Source: CAKZQX01 sp034436755
GTDB lineage: Bacteria > Chloroflexota > Chloroflexia > Chloroflexales > Chloroflexaceae
Assembly: GCA_034436755.1 (NCBI GenBank)
Contig: DAOTVB010000260.1
Coordinates: 23,083-87,082 of the forward strand
Length of the DNA: 64,000 nt
Direction of reading: 5' to 3'
The notes under the pieces were generated by a model. That model was not told the origin of the DNA. It searched no databases and was given only the letters and a program-made list of their open reading frames with translations. Below, in pieces: positions 50,732-58,709 of this stretch (position 1 is its first letter; the number at the start of each line of letters is the position of its first letter). The position numbers and the translations under genes were made by a program.

Positions 50732-51190
50732 ATGCCGCAGGAAGTATCTGCTGAGAAAACAGGCAATCGCTTCGTAACCGCCATTGCAAAGCTGATAGAC
50801 CTTACCCAGAAAGGTGAGCTTCGATGGAATTTGCCGGAGGCCGGCGAGCAATCGGTTCTGGTTGAGCAGGATGATGAACATATCAGCCAGGTTTTTATTG
50901 CGCATTATCACGATAAGATCTTAAAGATTTATAAACGCACATATAAAGACTATCGTAAAAGATCCGTTTCTTTTGCTGACTCACTTAAACTTAGCATGTT
51001 TTCTGGTGAGCGCGAGATAGAAACCTACTGGAAGAGTGACGTGGTTCTGGAGTTTATCAACCCCGATGGAATGACCATCTGGACTTTTCCCCAGATGCGG
51101 ATACTCCAGGATCTGCTGGCAGCGGTTCAGTATCAGGTAGCCGGCGTTGAAGATTTTCTTGACGATATTTTGGGGGATACGGCGGAGTAG
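50732..51190 (+). CDS. Hypothetical protein next to toxin-antitoxin genes
   Basis: 152 aa, soluble, mixed alpha/beta (FVTAIAKLIDLTQKGELRWN, EHISQVFIAHYHDKILKIYK, VVLEFINPDGMTIWTFPQMR, LQDLLAAVQYQVAGVEDFLD). No motif recognised. The DNA is AT-richer than core genes. ATG 50732 follows AAAGGATGATTACAT. Being between two toxin-antitoxin loci, it may belong to an accessory island. Confidence 0.7.
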   Translation: MPQEVSAEKTGNRFVTAIAKLIDLTQKGELRWNLPEAGEQSVLVEQDDEHISQVFIAHYHDKILKIYKRTYKDYRKRSVSFADSLKLSMFSGEREIETYWKSDVVLEFINPDGMTIWTFPQMRILQDLLAAVQYQVAGVEDFLDDILGDTAE

Positions 51191-51288
51191 AGGTGTAGCG
51201 GCCTGGGGTGCTCTGACGATCTTCGAACATACTGGTGTATTGGCTTTAAACTCGTGTACCCGTTTACCCCACACCGGCAGCGATCATG

Positions 51289-51507
51289 CTACAGACCTGC
51301 CACCTCTACCATCCGGACCTCACTGGTAGCCGGGGGAATGGGTAATCCTTCTGCCCGCAACCCTTCCAGGTGAAACTGGATTGCGGCCTGAATTTCGCGG
51401 GTGACATCTTCAATGGTCTGCCCCGTCGCAATACAACCGGGGAGGTCCGGTACATAGGCGCTGTAGTTATTCTGCGCTTGCTCAATCACAATGGCATACT
51501 GCATCAT
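51289..51507 (-). CDS. hicB: HicB-type antitoxin
   Basis: 72 aa. The partial RNase-H-like fold has YAIVIEQAQNNYSAYVPDLP, GCIATGQTIEDVTREIQAAI and FHLEGLRAEGLPIP, the HicB signature. It neutralises HicA; no DNA-binding tail is present (short HicB type). It overlaps hicA by 4 bp. Confidence 0.92.
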   Translation of the reverse strand: MMQYAIVIEQAQNNYSAYVPDLPGCIATGQTIEDVTREIQAAIQFHLEGLRAEGLPIPPATSEVRMVEVAGL

Positions 51508-51707
51508 GATGCTCCATTTTCTTCATCTAGTTGCGCCTGGCGCAAAATACTGCGCAGTGTCCCCGGGGCTAGATCGTCATTCGGTTTGCCGGCAATTGTC
51601 ACCAATCCCGGCTTTGTGTAATGCCTATACTGACGGTGACTACCGCGTGTACGTGCGAGAACCCATCCATCGGCTTCAACTTTGCGGATAATATCACGCA
51701 ACTTCAT
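51504..51707 (-). CDS. hicA: HicA-type mRNA interferase toxin
   Basis: 67 aa double-stranded-RNA-binding-like fold. KLRDIIRKVEADGWVLARTR, catalytic His in GSHRQYRH, VTIAGKPNDDLAPGTLRSIL and QAQLDEE match HicA. It precedes its antitoxin, the standard hicAB order. Confidence 0.93.
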   Translation of the reverse strand: MKLRDIIRKVEADGWVLARTRGSHRQYRHYTKPGLVTIAGKPNDDLAPGTLRSILRQAQLDEENGAS

Positions 51708-51941
51708 GCGAATTCTTTACGATCCATTCTGCTAGAGGTTCAAGTCACCTGTCGCGGTGGCCTGCAAATGTGTATGCTTCAGCCGAAAGTGTCGTCATAT
51801 GCGCTGCTCCTGCGGTAGGCATGTGGCATCACCACCAACCAGAGTCAGACTGGTATCAAACGATACCGGAGTCATAAAAACCATCGGCCCGGTCACGAGC
51901 ATGACCAGGCCGAGGTAATTATCACAACAGGTTGTGAATTA

Positions 51942-52018
51942 TGGTCGGGGCGAGTGGATTTGAACCACCGACCTCCGCGACCCGAACGCGGCGCTCTACC
52001 AGGCTGAGCCACGCCCCG
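51942..52018 (-). tRNA. tRNA-Pro (CGG)
   Basis: 77 nt with encoded CCA. Acceptor CGGGGCG pairs with CGCCCCG; D-arm GGCTC.AGCCTGGTAG; anticodon stem CCGCG/CGCGG around loop TTCGGGT (anticodon CGG); T-arm GGTGG-TTCAAAT-CCACT. Reads Pro CCG codons. Confidence 0.95.
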
Positions 52019-52027
52019 ACAGGGGGT

Positions 52028-52113
52028 TGGTGCCGAAGGCGGGAGTTGAACCCGCACGAGGTTGCCCTCAACGGTTTTTGAGACCGTCGCGTCTGCCATT
52101 CCGCCACTCCGGC
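52028..52113 (-). tRNA. tRNA-Leu (CAA)
   Basis: 86 nt with encoded CCA and a long variable arm (TGAGGGCAACCTCG), as class II tRNAs have. Acceptor GCCGGAG pairs with CTTCGGC; anticodon stem ACGGT/ACCGT around CTCAAAA (anticodon CAA); T-loop GGTTCAACTCC. It lies 9 bp upstream of tRNA-Pro on the minus strand, so they are probably processed from one transcript. Confidence 0.95.
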
Positions 52114-52180
52114 GTCCTTACAGGGTCTGAATTATAACAAAATAGTTCGTATGCGTCAATTCTGGAGCGCAGTTTTGCGG

Positions 52181-52209
52181 AACAAAGAACTGAGAACTGA
52201 GAACAAAGC
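52181..52209. repeat. Heptanucleotide array (GAACTGA), short
   Basis: GAACAAA-GAACTGA-GAACTGA-GAACAAA. Same unit as the large array at 52419. Confidence 0.7.
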
Positions 52210-52264
52210 GCGCCAGACATAGCGCTATAGGTACCCTCTCCAGGAGAACCGCTTAACGCCGGTA

Positions 52265-52359
52265 ATATAGCAATCCTAAATTGGTTGTGAACTGACTCTC
52301 AGGGCTTCGCTCTCAACCGCCTGAAGGCGGCACTACGACAAATTGAGGGTTGCTATATA
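52265..52359 (+). repeat. Family C repeat, intact copy C1
   Basis: 95 bp with terminal inverted repeats TATAGCAATCCTAAATT and AATTGAGGGTTGCTATATA. At its centre is the palindrome CCGCCTGAAGGCGG. No coding potential; MITE-like. It is the uninterrupted reference for C2 at 26013-26357. Confidence 0.8.
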
Positions 52360-52418
52360 ACCTCGAGCAATAAATCCCTGGTTGACAACCTCCCCGAAGC
52401 ACGTCATGATACCCTCAA

Positions 52419-52535
52419 AGAACTGAGAACCGAGAACTGAGAACCGAGAACTGAGAACCGAGAACTGAGAACTGAGAACCGAGAACCGAGAACCGAGAAC
52501 CGAGAACCGAGAACCGAGAACCGAGAACTGAGAAC
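52419..52535. repeat. Heptanucleotide array (GAACTGA / GAACCGA), 16 units
   Basis: About 16 units in perfect 7-bp register: GAACTGA and GAACCGA alternate at first, then a run of identical GAACCGA copies. The longest array of the window. Confidence 0.9.
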
Positions 52536-52574
52536 AAGCACTGTTTGCTGCTACATTCCCACTATACCCTGACT

Positions 52575-52612
52575 AGACTACGGACTACGGATTACGGATT
52601 ACGGACTACGGA
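52575..52612. repeat. Heptanucleotide array (ACTACGG / ATTACGG)
   Basis: Five units of 7 bp ending 8 bp before the radical SAM start codon, so this array is the 5' leader and overlaps the expected ribosome-site position. Confidence 0.85.
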
Positions 52613-52619
52613 AAAACCT

Positions 52620-53396
52620 ATGCCTGCACTGATTATGTATCCTGGTATTATCTATGGCCCGGTGCGTTCGCGCCGCCTGGGGCTCTCCCTGGGCGTTAAT
52701 CTGCTGCCCATCGGGCGCAAGGTCTGCAGCTTCGACTGTGTCTACTGTGAGTGTGGCGATACCACGGAACTGCTTGAGCAGGCGCGCGATGAGCATGGAC
52801 GACGGCATACCTTCCCCGGCGTTGACGCGGTACGCCAGGCGGTTGCGACGGCGCTGCAGGAGCATCCCGCCCTGGATGTGATCACCTTTGCCGGGCATGG
52901 CGAGCCTACCCTGCATCCGCACTTCCCAGAAGTGGTGCTGGCCCTGCGCGACCTGCGCGACCAGTATGCGCCTCAGGTCAAGCTTGGCGTGCTCTCCTCG
53001 GCAGCGCTGGTTATGCGTCCGCGGCCCCGGGCCGGCATTGACCTGTGCGATCTGCGAATGATGAAGGTTGATGCGGGCGATGAGGCGACCTTTCAGGCGA
53101 TTAACCGCCCGGCACCCGGCGTGCATCTGGCTCCTATCCTGGCAGAACTGGCGCGCATGCCCAACATCATCGTACAGACCTGCCTGATCGATGGTCCGGT
53201 GCAGAATGTGCGCGGCGTACCCTGGGAGGCGCTGGTCGCGGCGATTGGGCAGGTTGCGCCCGACAGTGTGCAACTCTATCCGGTGGAGCGCCGCACGCCG
53301 GAGCCCTGGGTTGAGCAGGTGCCGCGTACACTGGTGCAGGCGCGCGCCGCCGAGCTGCAGGCGCGCACCGGCATTCCGGTTGAGGCAGCGGGGTAG
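52620..53396 (+). CDS. Radical SAM protein
   Basis: 258 aa. The [4Fe-4S] site is C36-x3-C40-x2-C43 (KVCSFDCVYCEC), followed by VITFAGHGEPTLHPHF (GGE-like SAM-binding motif), LGVLSSAALV and LRMMKVDAGDEATFQAINRP. It resembles the COG0731-type short radical SAM enzymes. The reaction is unknown. ATG 52620 directly follows a 7-bp array with no clear ribosome site (GGAAAAACCT). It is in one operon with the next gene, 24 bp apart. Confidence 0.88.
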   Translation: MPALIMYPGIIYGPVRSRRLGLSLGVNLLPIGRKVCSFDCVYCECGDTTELLEQARDEHGRRHTFPGVDAVRQAVATALQEHPALDVITFAGHGEPTLHPHFPEVVLALRDLRDQYAPQVKLGVLSSAALVMRPRPRAGIDLCDLRMMKVDAGDEATFQAINRPAPGVHLAPILAELARMPNIIVQTCLIDGPVQNVRGVPWEALVAAIGQVAPDSVQLYPVERRTPEPWVEQVPRTLVQARAAELQARTGIPVEAAG

Positions 53397-53420
53397 TCGA
53401 GAAGCAGAGGTGAGAATTGT

Positions 53421-55295
53421 ATGGCTCCGTTGCGTGTGCTGCTGGTACAACTGCCTGTCCCGAATAATCCGGCCACCAATATGCCGCTGGCGGCGGGCTA
53501 TCTCAAAGCCTACGCACAGGCGCAGGGCGTTGCCGACGTGCAGGCGGAGATAACCATCCTACCCCGGCAACTGGCCGATCACGCGGGCGATGCGCTGCTG
53601 GTGGAAGAGATTGTCGCCCGCGTGCCCGATCTGCTGGGCTTCTCGCTCTATACCTGGAATAGTGAGCGCAGTCTGGCGGTTGCGCAGCAGGTCAAGGCGC
53701 GCCTGCCGGATCTGCTAGTCATCGGTGGCGGGCCGGAAGTGCAACCCGATACCGCCTGGCTCCTGGCGCATCCGGGGCTCGACATCGGGGTGATTGGCGA
53801 GGGTGAGCAGACCTTTGTCGCGCTGCTGCAACACCTCCATGCCACCGACAACATTACCGATCTGGACGATATCCCCGGACTGGCGTACCGCGTCGGCGAC
53901 GAGGTGCAATTTACCGCGCCGCGTCTCCCCCTGGACGATCTGGCAGACGTGCCCTCGCCCTACCTGGCCGGCCACCTGGACGTTCTGCCAGGGAGCATGG
54001 CGCTGGTTGAGGTCAGCCGCTGGTGCCCCTACGCCTGCAGTTTTTGCCTGTATGGGCGCAACATGGGGCCGAAGCCGGGTCGCCGCTTCTTTGGGATAGA
54101 GCGCGTCCTGGCCGAGATTGCCTATGCCCGCGCGCATGGCGCAACCGCGATCCACTTTGTTGAGGCCAATCTCAACCTGATCCCCTTCTTCCGCCCGCTG
54201 ATGCACGCCCTGGAGGATCTGAATGCCGACCATGACCTCGCGCTCTATGCCGAACTGCGGGGCGAGCATCTCAACACCGAGGTTGTCGCCGCGCTGGACC
54301 GCGCCGGGTTGCGGGTGGCCGAGGTGGGCCTGCAAACGGCCAATCCGGTGGCACTGGCGGTCAGTCGGCGCAAGACCGATCTGCGGAAGTGGGCGGCGGG
54401 TACGCGCCGGTTGCTTGCACACGATATCGAGGTACTGCTGGATGTGATTCTGGGACTGCCGCAGGATGATGCGGCCGGGGTGCAGACCACCCTGGATTTT
54501 ATCGAGCAGGAGCAGCTTGGCAATTTTGACATCTTTATGCTGCAGGTGCTGCCCGGCACCGCCATACGCCGGCATGCCGCGGAGTTCGGTCTGGCCTTTC
54601 AGGAGCGACCACCCTACTATGTGCTGCATACCGACCGATTGAGTCATACCGACCTGCGGCATCTGCGGCGGAAGCTAAAACTGCAGGCCAGGATGGACCC
54701 GGACGCCATTGACGGGCTGCCGGAGCCCCGGCGGGAGGCATTGCAGCGCAGCCCTGATCCAGCCGCAGCACTGCCACATTCAGCCGAACTGCCGGTTGCG
54801 CATCTGGTTTTGACGGCCGGCAGTATACTGCCGGTGAACCGGCTTGCGCGCCATGTTGACCTGATCGCACGGGCCAACGATCTGCCCGCACTCACGCCGG
54901 CAGTGAGTGCAGCCCTGGCCGCCAACCCCACCACACTGTTTGATCTCTACCTGCTGTGCGATAGCGCTCCTACTCCCGTCGAGTTACGCGCCTGGCGAGA
55001 TGCCCTGCCACACACTATCGGCTACCTGGATCGGCTGGCGGTTTATCAACAGCCTGTACCCAGCGAGCAACGCGTCTCACTCCGGCTCTGGTTGCTGCTG
55101 CCCTGGACCATTCAGGCGGAGCCGGAAGACTACGCGCCCTTCGCCGGGATTATCTGGCAGTACGACCTGCAGGATGAGGAGCCACCACTGGGCGCATGGC
55201 GCACTGCCGGAGGTGCCGGCATCCGCGTGCCGGGAGCAACGCCGGAGCAGGCCGATGCCTGGCGCGCGGCAACCGGCCTGCGTATCTGGATATGA
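53421..55295 (+). CDS. B12-binding-domain radical SAM protein
   Basis: 624 aa. An N-terminal Rossmann-type B12-binding-like domain (LLVQLPVPNNPATNMPLAAG, LLGFSLYTWNSERSLAVAQQ, VIGGGPEVQPD, VIGEGEQTFVALLQ) lacks DxHxxG, as in many members. The radical SAM core has C202-x3-C206-x2-C209 (RWCPYACSFCLYG), VEANLNLIPFF and LDVILGLPQDDAAGVQTTLD. A long C-terminal domain of about 200 residues (from about 430) is not recognised. Such enzymes methylate or rearrange unreactive carbons. ATG 53421 follows AGAGGTGAGAATTGT. Product unknown. Confidence 0.9.
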   Translation: MAPLRVLLVQLPVPNNPATNMPLAAGYLKAYAQAQGVADVQAEITILPRQLADHAGDALLVEEIVARVPDLLGFSLYTWNSERSLAVAQQVKARLPDLLVIGGGPEVQPDTAWLLAHPGLDIGVIGEGEQTFVALLQHLHATDNITDLDDIPGLAYRVGDEVQFTAPRLPLDDLADVPSPYLAGHLDVLPGSMALVEVSRWCPYACSFCLYGRNMGPKPGRRFFGIERVLAEIAYARAHGATAIHFVEANLNLIPFFRPLMHALEDLNADHDLALYAELRGEHLNTEVVAALDRAGLRVAEVGLQTANPVALAVSRRKTDLRKWAAGTRRLLAHDIEVLLDVILGLPQDDAAGVQTTLDFIEQEQLGNFDIFMLQVLPGTAIRRHAAEFGLAFQERPPYYVLHTDRLSHTDLRHLRRKLKLQARMDPDAIDGLPEPRREALQRSPDPAAALPHSAELPVAHLVLTAGSILPVNRLARHVDLIARANDLPALTPAVSAALAANPTTLFDLYLLCDSAPTPVELRAWRDALPHTIGYLDRLAVYQQPVPSEQRVSLRLWLLLPWTIQAEPEDYAPFAGIIWQYDLQDEEPPLGAWRTAGGAGIRVPGATPEQADAWRAATGLRIWI

Positions 55296-55302
55296 TACCT
55301 TG

Positions 55303-55500
55303 AATATGCGTTATGCAGTCGGTTCCAAACCAGGTGTTTGAGCCGGTAACGGCCGGACTTGCCTGCGGCAGCGTGGTATACTTTTTCTTTTTCACAAAAA
55401 ATTTTCACAAAGTGAAAATTTTTTGTGAAAAAGCTGGTTTCTTTCGTCCTGCTAGAGGCGACACTCCCTTCCAGCTCCAGGACGGCGTAAGTTGTGTCAC
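55303..55500 (-). repeat. Family A repeat, copy A6 with 22-bp hairpin
   Basis: Read on the minus strand it has the family order: AACTTACGCC..., CGCCTCTAGCAGGACGAAAG, hairpin, ACCACGCTGCCGCAGGC, then GGTTTGGAACCGACTGCATA. The core 55387-55433 is a perfect 22-bp stem (CTTTTTCACAAAAAATTTTC..., loop AAA). It lies exactly between the stops of two convergent genes. Confidence 0.85.
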
Positions 55501-56567
55501 CGGCAGATACTCACCAGGCTGGTCGGATCGATGTTGGTGCCACCATACCAGACCTGGTAGTCCAGGTGCGGCCCACTGGACTGGCCGGTACTCCCCGCCA
55601 GCCCCAGGTAGGCTCCGGGCATCACTGTCTGTCCATGCTCAACCATCACAAAGGCGAGATGCGCATAGCCGGTGCTCCAACCACTGCTCGGATCGGTCAG
55701 CCAGACATGATTGCCGCCGGGCCAGCTATCCAGCGAAACCTGCACCACGCCGCCATGCGTGGCGACAACCGGCGTGTAGAGGGTAGCATCGCGGTCGGCA
55801 CTGCCGTCGCCATTGCCATCTACGGCCAGGTCAACCGCGCCCCAGACATCAGCCGGTTCGTGGGAGCCGACACCATAGCCCTGGGTCATAACCACGCGTC
55901 CGGTAGCCGGCTGCAAGGGGCAGCCCACTGGTCCGCCTTCACCTAGAGAAAAGGCGTGGATTGACGACGCGGCTGCCGGTACGATGGTCGGTATCGCGGT
56001 TGGCAGCGGCGTCGCGGTGAGCAATGGTGTTGCGGTGGGAGTGGGCATCGGGGTGAGGGTGGGTAACACCGGTGACTGGGCCGCCAGCCGGCGCATCTCG
56101 GCGGGCGTGGTCGGCGAAGCTGAAGCAGTTGCCGTGGGCACGAGCGTCACGGTTGCGGAAGCCGTTGCGGGGAGGGCGGCACGCCGGGTGCTGCCGGCAG
56201 CCGAAACCGCCGCCAGACGCTGCGCCGGACGCGCTGCACTGGCCTCGGCCGGCAAGCCCGCCGGCAGCAGATGCAGCCCGCCAAAGCCGATCAGCACAAC
56301 CAGCAGCAGCAGCGCAATAATCCAGGCCGACCGGCGCGAGCGGGCCATTGCCTGGGCCGGATTCGGATACGGGATATGCAGCGGCTGCGTCAACTGGGTG
56401 GCGTCAGCGAGATCAAATACCAGAGCGAGGCGCTGGGCCTCTTGCGGAGTCAGCGTGCGGAGGCCATACTCGGCCTCGGCAATCACGCGGGGGGGCAGGC
56501 CCGTCAGATGAGACAGGTCAAGGAATGTAAGAGCACGGCTACGGCGTAAATGATGAAGATGAATCAT
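55497..56567 (-). CDS. HTH - transmembrane - M23-like protein
   Basis: 356 aa. Residues 1-65 are a RodZ-like XRE helix-turn-helix (LRRSRALTFLDLSHLTGLPP, VIAEAEYGLRTLTPQEAQRL). TM segment AWIIALLLLVVLIGFGGL (about 80-97). A long Ala/Thr/Pro linker follows. The C-terminal domain is M23-like (GGVVQVSLDSWPGGNHVWLT, STGYAHLAFVMVEHGQTVMP, GLAGSTGQSSGPHLDYQVW). The zinc site is incomplete: the first His is missing (WGAVDLAV, about 243) and the HxH is HLD (about 334). It is therefore probably a non-catalytic wall-binding or regulatory protein. ATG 56567. Confidence 0.8.
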   Translation of the reverse strand: MIHLHHLRRSRALTFLDLSHLTGLPPRVIAEAEYGLRTLTPQEAQRLALVFDLADATQLTQPLHIPYPNPAQAMARSRRSAWIIALLLLVVLIGFGGLHLLPAGLPAEASAARPAQRLAAVSAAGSTRRAALPATASATVTLVPTATASASPTTPAEMRRLAAQSPVLPTLTPMPTPTATPLLTATPLPTAIPTIVPAAASSIHAFSLGEGGPVGCPLQPATGRVVMTQGYGVGSHEPADVWGAVDLAVDGNGDGSADRDATLYTPVVATHGGVVQVSLDSWPGGNHVWLTDPSSGWSTGYAHLAFVMVEHGQTVMPGAYLGLAGSTGQSSGPHLDYQVWYGGTNIDPTSLVSICR

Positions 56568-56760
56568 GGCTCTGTCTTTCCGATGCAGATTGCCGGCGAG
56601 AAAACCTATCTGCACCATCAAACGACAGTGACCATATCTTTTTTAGCCTGGTTGAACAGCCGTAATCATACCGTCATGTTTGAGGGCATGATCACCAGCC
56701 TATTTCAGGCGATTGTAAGGTGCATATCATTGTAGAAGACTGCCATAGTCAGGCTGCTGG

Positions 56761-57342
56761 TTACGGTTTCCGGCGCGTGATAATCGAAACCCCACCATTG
56801 GAAATATCGCTGGTGATGACTCGCCAGTCACGGTGCCAGGTAAGATAGAGCAGAATGAGCGAAATCAGACCCCGATGCGAGACAACCGCGATCTCGCAGG
56901 CAGGCTCGCGGGTGATCTCATGCCAGGCGGATTTTGCACGACGATAGGACTCCATCCAGGTCTCGCTATCACCCCAGGGCCAGAGCATCTCAACATAGCC
57001 GCGCACAAACAGCCGTTTGAGCGGCGCTTCTCTGCGGCGCTCGCGCATGGGGCGGGGTAGCACCTCGCGCAGATCATCCAGCAGTTGGGGAGTCAGGCCG
57101 AGCGCCTCACCAATGGCCGTCGCAGTCGAAAGGGTACGCACAAAAGGGCTGCTGTAGAGTCGCTCAATGCGCGCCCCGGTCAGCTTCTCCACGACAATGC
57201 GCGTCTGGATCTCACCCTCCTTCGTCAACGGCGACTCGTAGGACCGGCGTACCAGTTCGTTAAAATCCTGAATCGTCGAGCGCACCGTCATGTCGAGGAC
57301 ATTTTCCTCACTTTGCGCATGGCGAATAAGATAGACCTTCAT
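56761..57342 (-). CDS. Histidine phosphatase (phosphoglycerate-mutase superfamily)
   Basis: 193 aa. The RHG motif is RHAQSEEN (VYLIRHAQSEEN); ERLYSSPFVRTLSTATAIGEAL has the second Arg; and VVSHRGLISLILL holds the C-terminal His. It removes phosphate from small molecules or proteins through a phospho-His intermediate; the substrate is unknown. ATG 57342 follows AAAGAGGTTCA. Confidence 0.92.
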   Translation of the reverse strand: MKVYLIRHAQSEENVLDMTVRSTIQDFNELVRRSYESPLTKEGEIQTRIVVEKLTGARIERLYSSPFVRTLSTATAIGEALGLTPQLLDDLREVLPRPMRERRREAPLKRLFVRGYVEMLWPWGDSETWMESYRRAKSAWHEITREPACEIAVVSHRGLISLILLYLTWHRDWRVITSDISNGGVSIITRRKP

Positions 57343-57517
57343 TGAACCTCTTTAATGAGTTTTAATGAGTACACGCCATAGAGAATATAGAACAAAGAAA
57401 CGCAGGACAGAGTGTGCCGGGTGCATAGCTATCGAACAACGTGTTGCTTCTCTGTTCGCTGTTTGTCCTTTCTTTCTACCGATATTGTCTCTGAATCGTG
57501 TCCACTGTGCAAGTGGT

Positions 57518-58156
57518 TTAACGATTAGCTCCACCGGGATTCTCGGGTGCGGTCTCCCAGAGCTGCAGGAACTCCATGGACTGTCGGGAGGTATGCAGGT
57601 AGGCAAAACGCGCCACCTGGCGGCCCACATCGAGCAGGCGTGACTCCAGCGCGGGAACCGATAACTCCCCCGTTGGCGTGAACACCTTCCAGGACTCCGC
57701 GATGGAGACCTGCTCCGGGATCACCCAGGCATGCAGGGCCCGGCCAATATTGCGCAACCCATTCAGCGAGTTGATCGCGCCGGTTGAGCCACCCGCCACA
57801 CCAACCAGGCCGATCATCTTGCCCTCAAACTCGGCAAACCCCATCAGATCGAGCGCATTCTTGAGCACGCCACTCATGCTACCATGGTACTCCGGTGTTC
57901 CCAGGATGATCCCCTGAGCCTGCCGGACCTCCTCACGCAAACGAAACACATCGGCGGGATAGCTACTCTCACGTTTATTGCCATTACAAAATGCCAACTC
58001 GTACTCGCGCAGATCAAGCAACTGCGTTTGCGCGCCAAGCTCCGCCGCACCCCGCAGGGCAATCTCCAGCGCCATCCGGGTATAACTGCCCGGACGGAGA
58101 CTGCCACACACAGCAACAACGCGAATAAAATCTTCAACCTGGTCTGGCTGATCCAC
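57518..58156 (-). CDS. NADPH-dependent FMN reductase
   Basis: 212 aa flavodoxin-like fold. VVAVCGSLRPGSYTRMAL is the FMN phosphate loop; GIILGTPEYHGSMSGVLKNALDLM is the flavin-binding YHGS loop; MIGLVGVAGGSTGAINSLNGLR follows. Probably a quinone, azo or flavin reductase. Start GTG 58156, behind GGAGATACTGA. The last 20 residues are divergent. Confidence 0.9.
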   Translation of the reverse strand: MDQPDQVEDFIRVVAVCGSLRPGSYTRMALEIALRGAAELGAQTQLLDLREYELAFCNGNKRESSYPADVFRLREEVRQAQGIILGTPEYHGSMSGVLKNALDLMGFAEFEGKMIGLVGVAGGSTGAINSLNGLRNIGRALHAWVIPEQVSIAESWKVFTPTGELSVPALESRLLDVGRQVARFAYLHTSRQSMEFLQLWETAPENPGGANR

Positions 58157-58215
58157 TCAGTATCTCCTCTCCATTATTGTATGCCGGTCATAGCGCGAAC
58201 AGAGAACAAAGGAAT

Positions 58216-58417
58216 TGACAGGACTTACGCGGTCACTCGTTTGGAAGCAGATATCGCCTCCGGCAGGGTGGAAGAAACCCGATCTTGTTCACACAAACAT
58301 TCACGTTGTGAATGTTTGTGTGAACAAGGTAAAAACGTACCATGCTGCCGCAGGCGAATCAGGCTTCCATCGGGTGAAACGTCCGGTTTGCATGTCAAGC
58401 GCGTAACTCCTGTTATC
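58216..58417 (+). repeat. Family A repeat, copy A7 with 21-bp hairpin
   Basis: Terminal repeats TGACAGGACTTACGCGGT and GCGCGTAACTCCTGTTA. Inner arms CGCCTCCGGCAGGGTGGAAG and ACCATGCTGCCGCAGGCGAA. The core 58284-58328 (CTTGTTCACACAAACATTCA..., loop GTT) has many changes from A2 and A6, all matched in the opposite arm. Confidence 0.85.
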
Positions 58418-58486
58418 GAACCGTCTGTTTTTTCTCTGTTTGCTGTTTGTCGGTGCTTTCTATAAGCATGATACCCCGAGTTTCGA

Positions 58487-58550
58487 TCATGCGGTGATAC
58501 GCCGGCAGCCGGGTGAAGACGCCTTCAGGTCCATCGGAGTCACCGCATGA
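58487..58550. repeat. Inverted repeat TCATGCGGTGA
   Basis: TCATGCGGTGA (58487-58497) and its perfect complement (58540-58550) enclose 42 bp. Not part of family A by sequence; an operator or hairpin is possible. Confidence 0.5.
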
Positions 58551-58554
58551 CCTT

Positions 58555-58709
58555 ATTATTAACACGCGTTACGCGGTGGGAGTCCGGATCACGAACAACA
58601 CGACATGAACGAACACCGTGAAACGGCCAATGCATGCTGCCGCAGGCGAAGCGGGCTTCCATCGGGTGAAACGTCCGGTTTGCATATCAACTGCGTAACT
58701 CCTGTTATC
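58555..58709 (+). repeat. Family A repeat, copy A8 (no AT hairpin)
   Basis: Terminal repeats CACGCGTTACGCGGT and ACTGCGTAACTCCTGTTA. Central CGACATGAACGAACACCG as in A1, then CATGCTGCCGCAGGCGAAGC and CTTCCATCGGGTGAAACG. It is A1 with about 70 bp of the middle missing. Confidence 0.8.

Noticed and set aside
52419..52535. Repeat cluster considered as a CRISPR array
   Set aside because: Units are 7 bp in direct contact with no spacers, so it is a simple tandem array.
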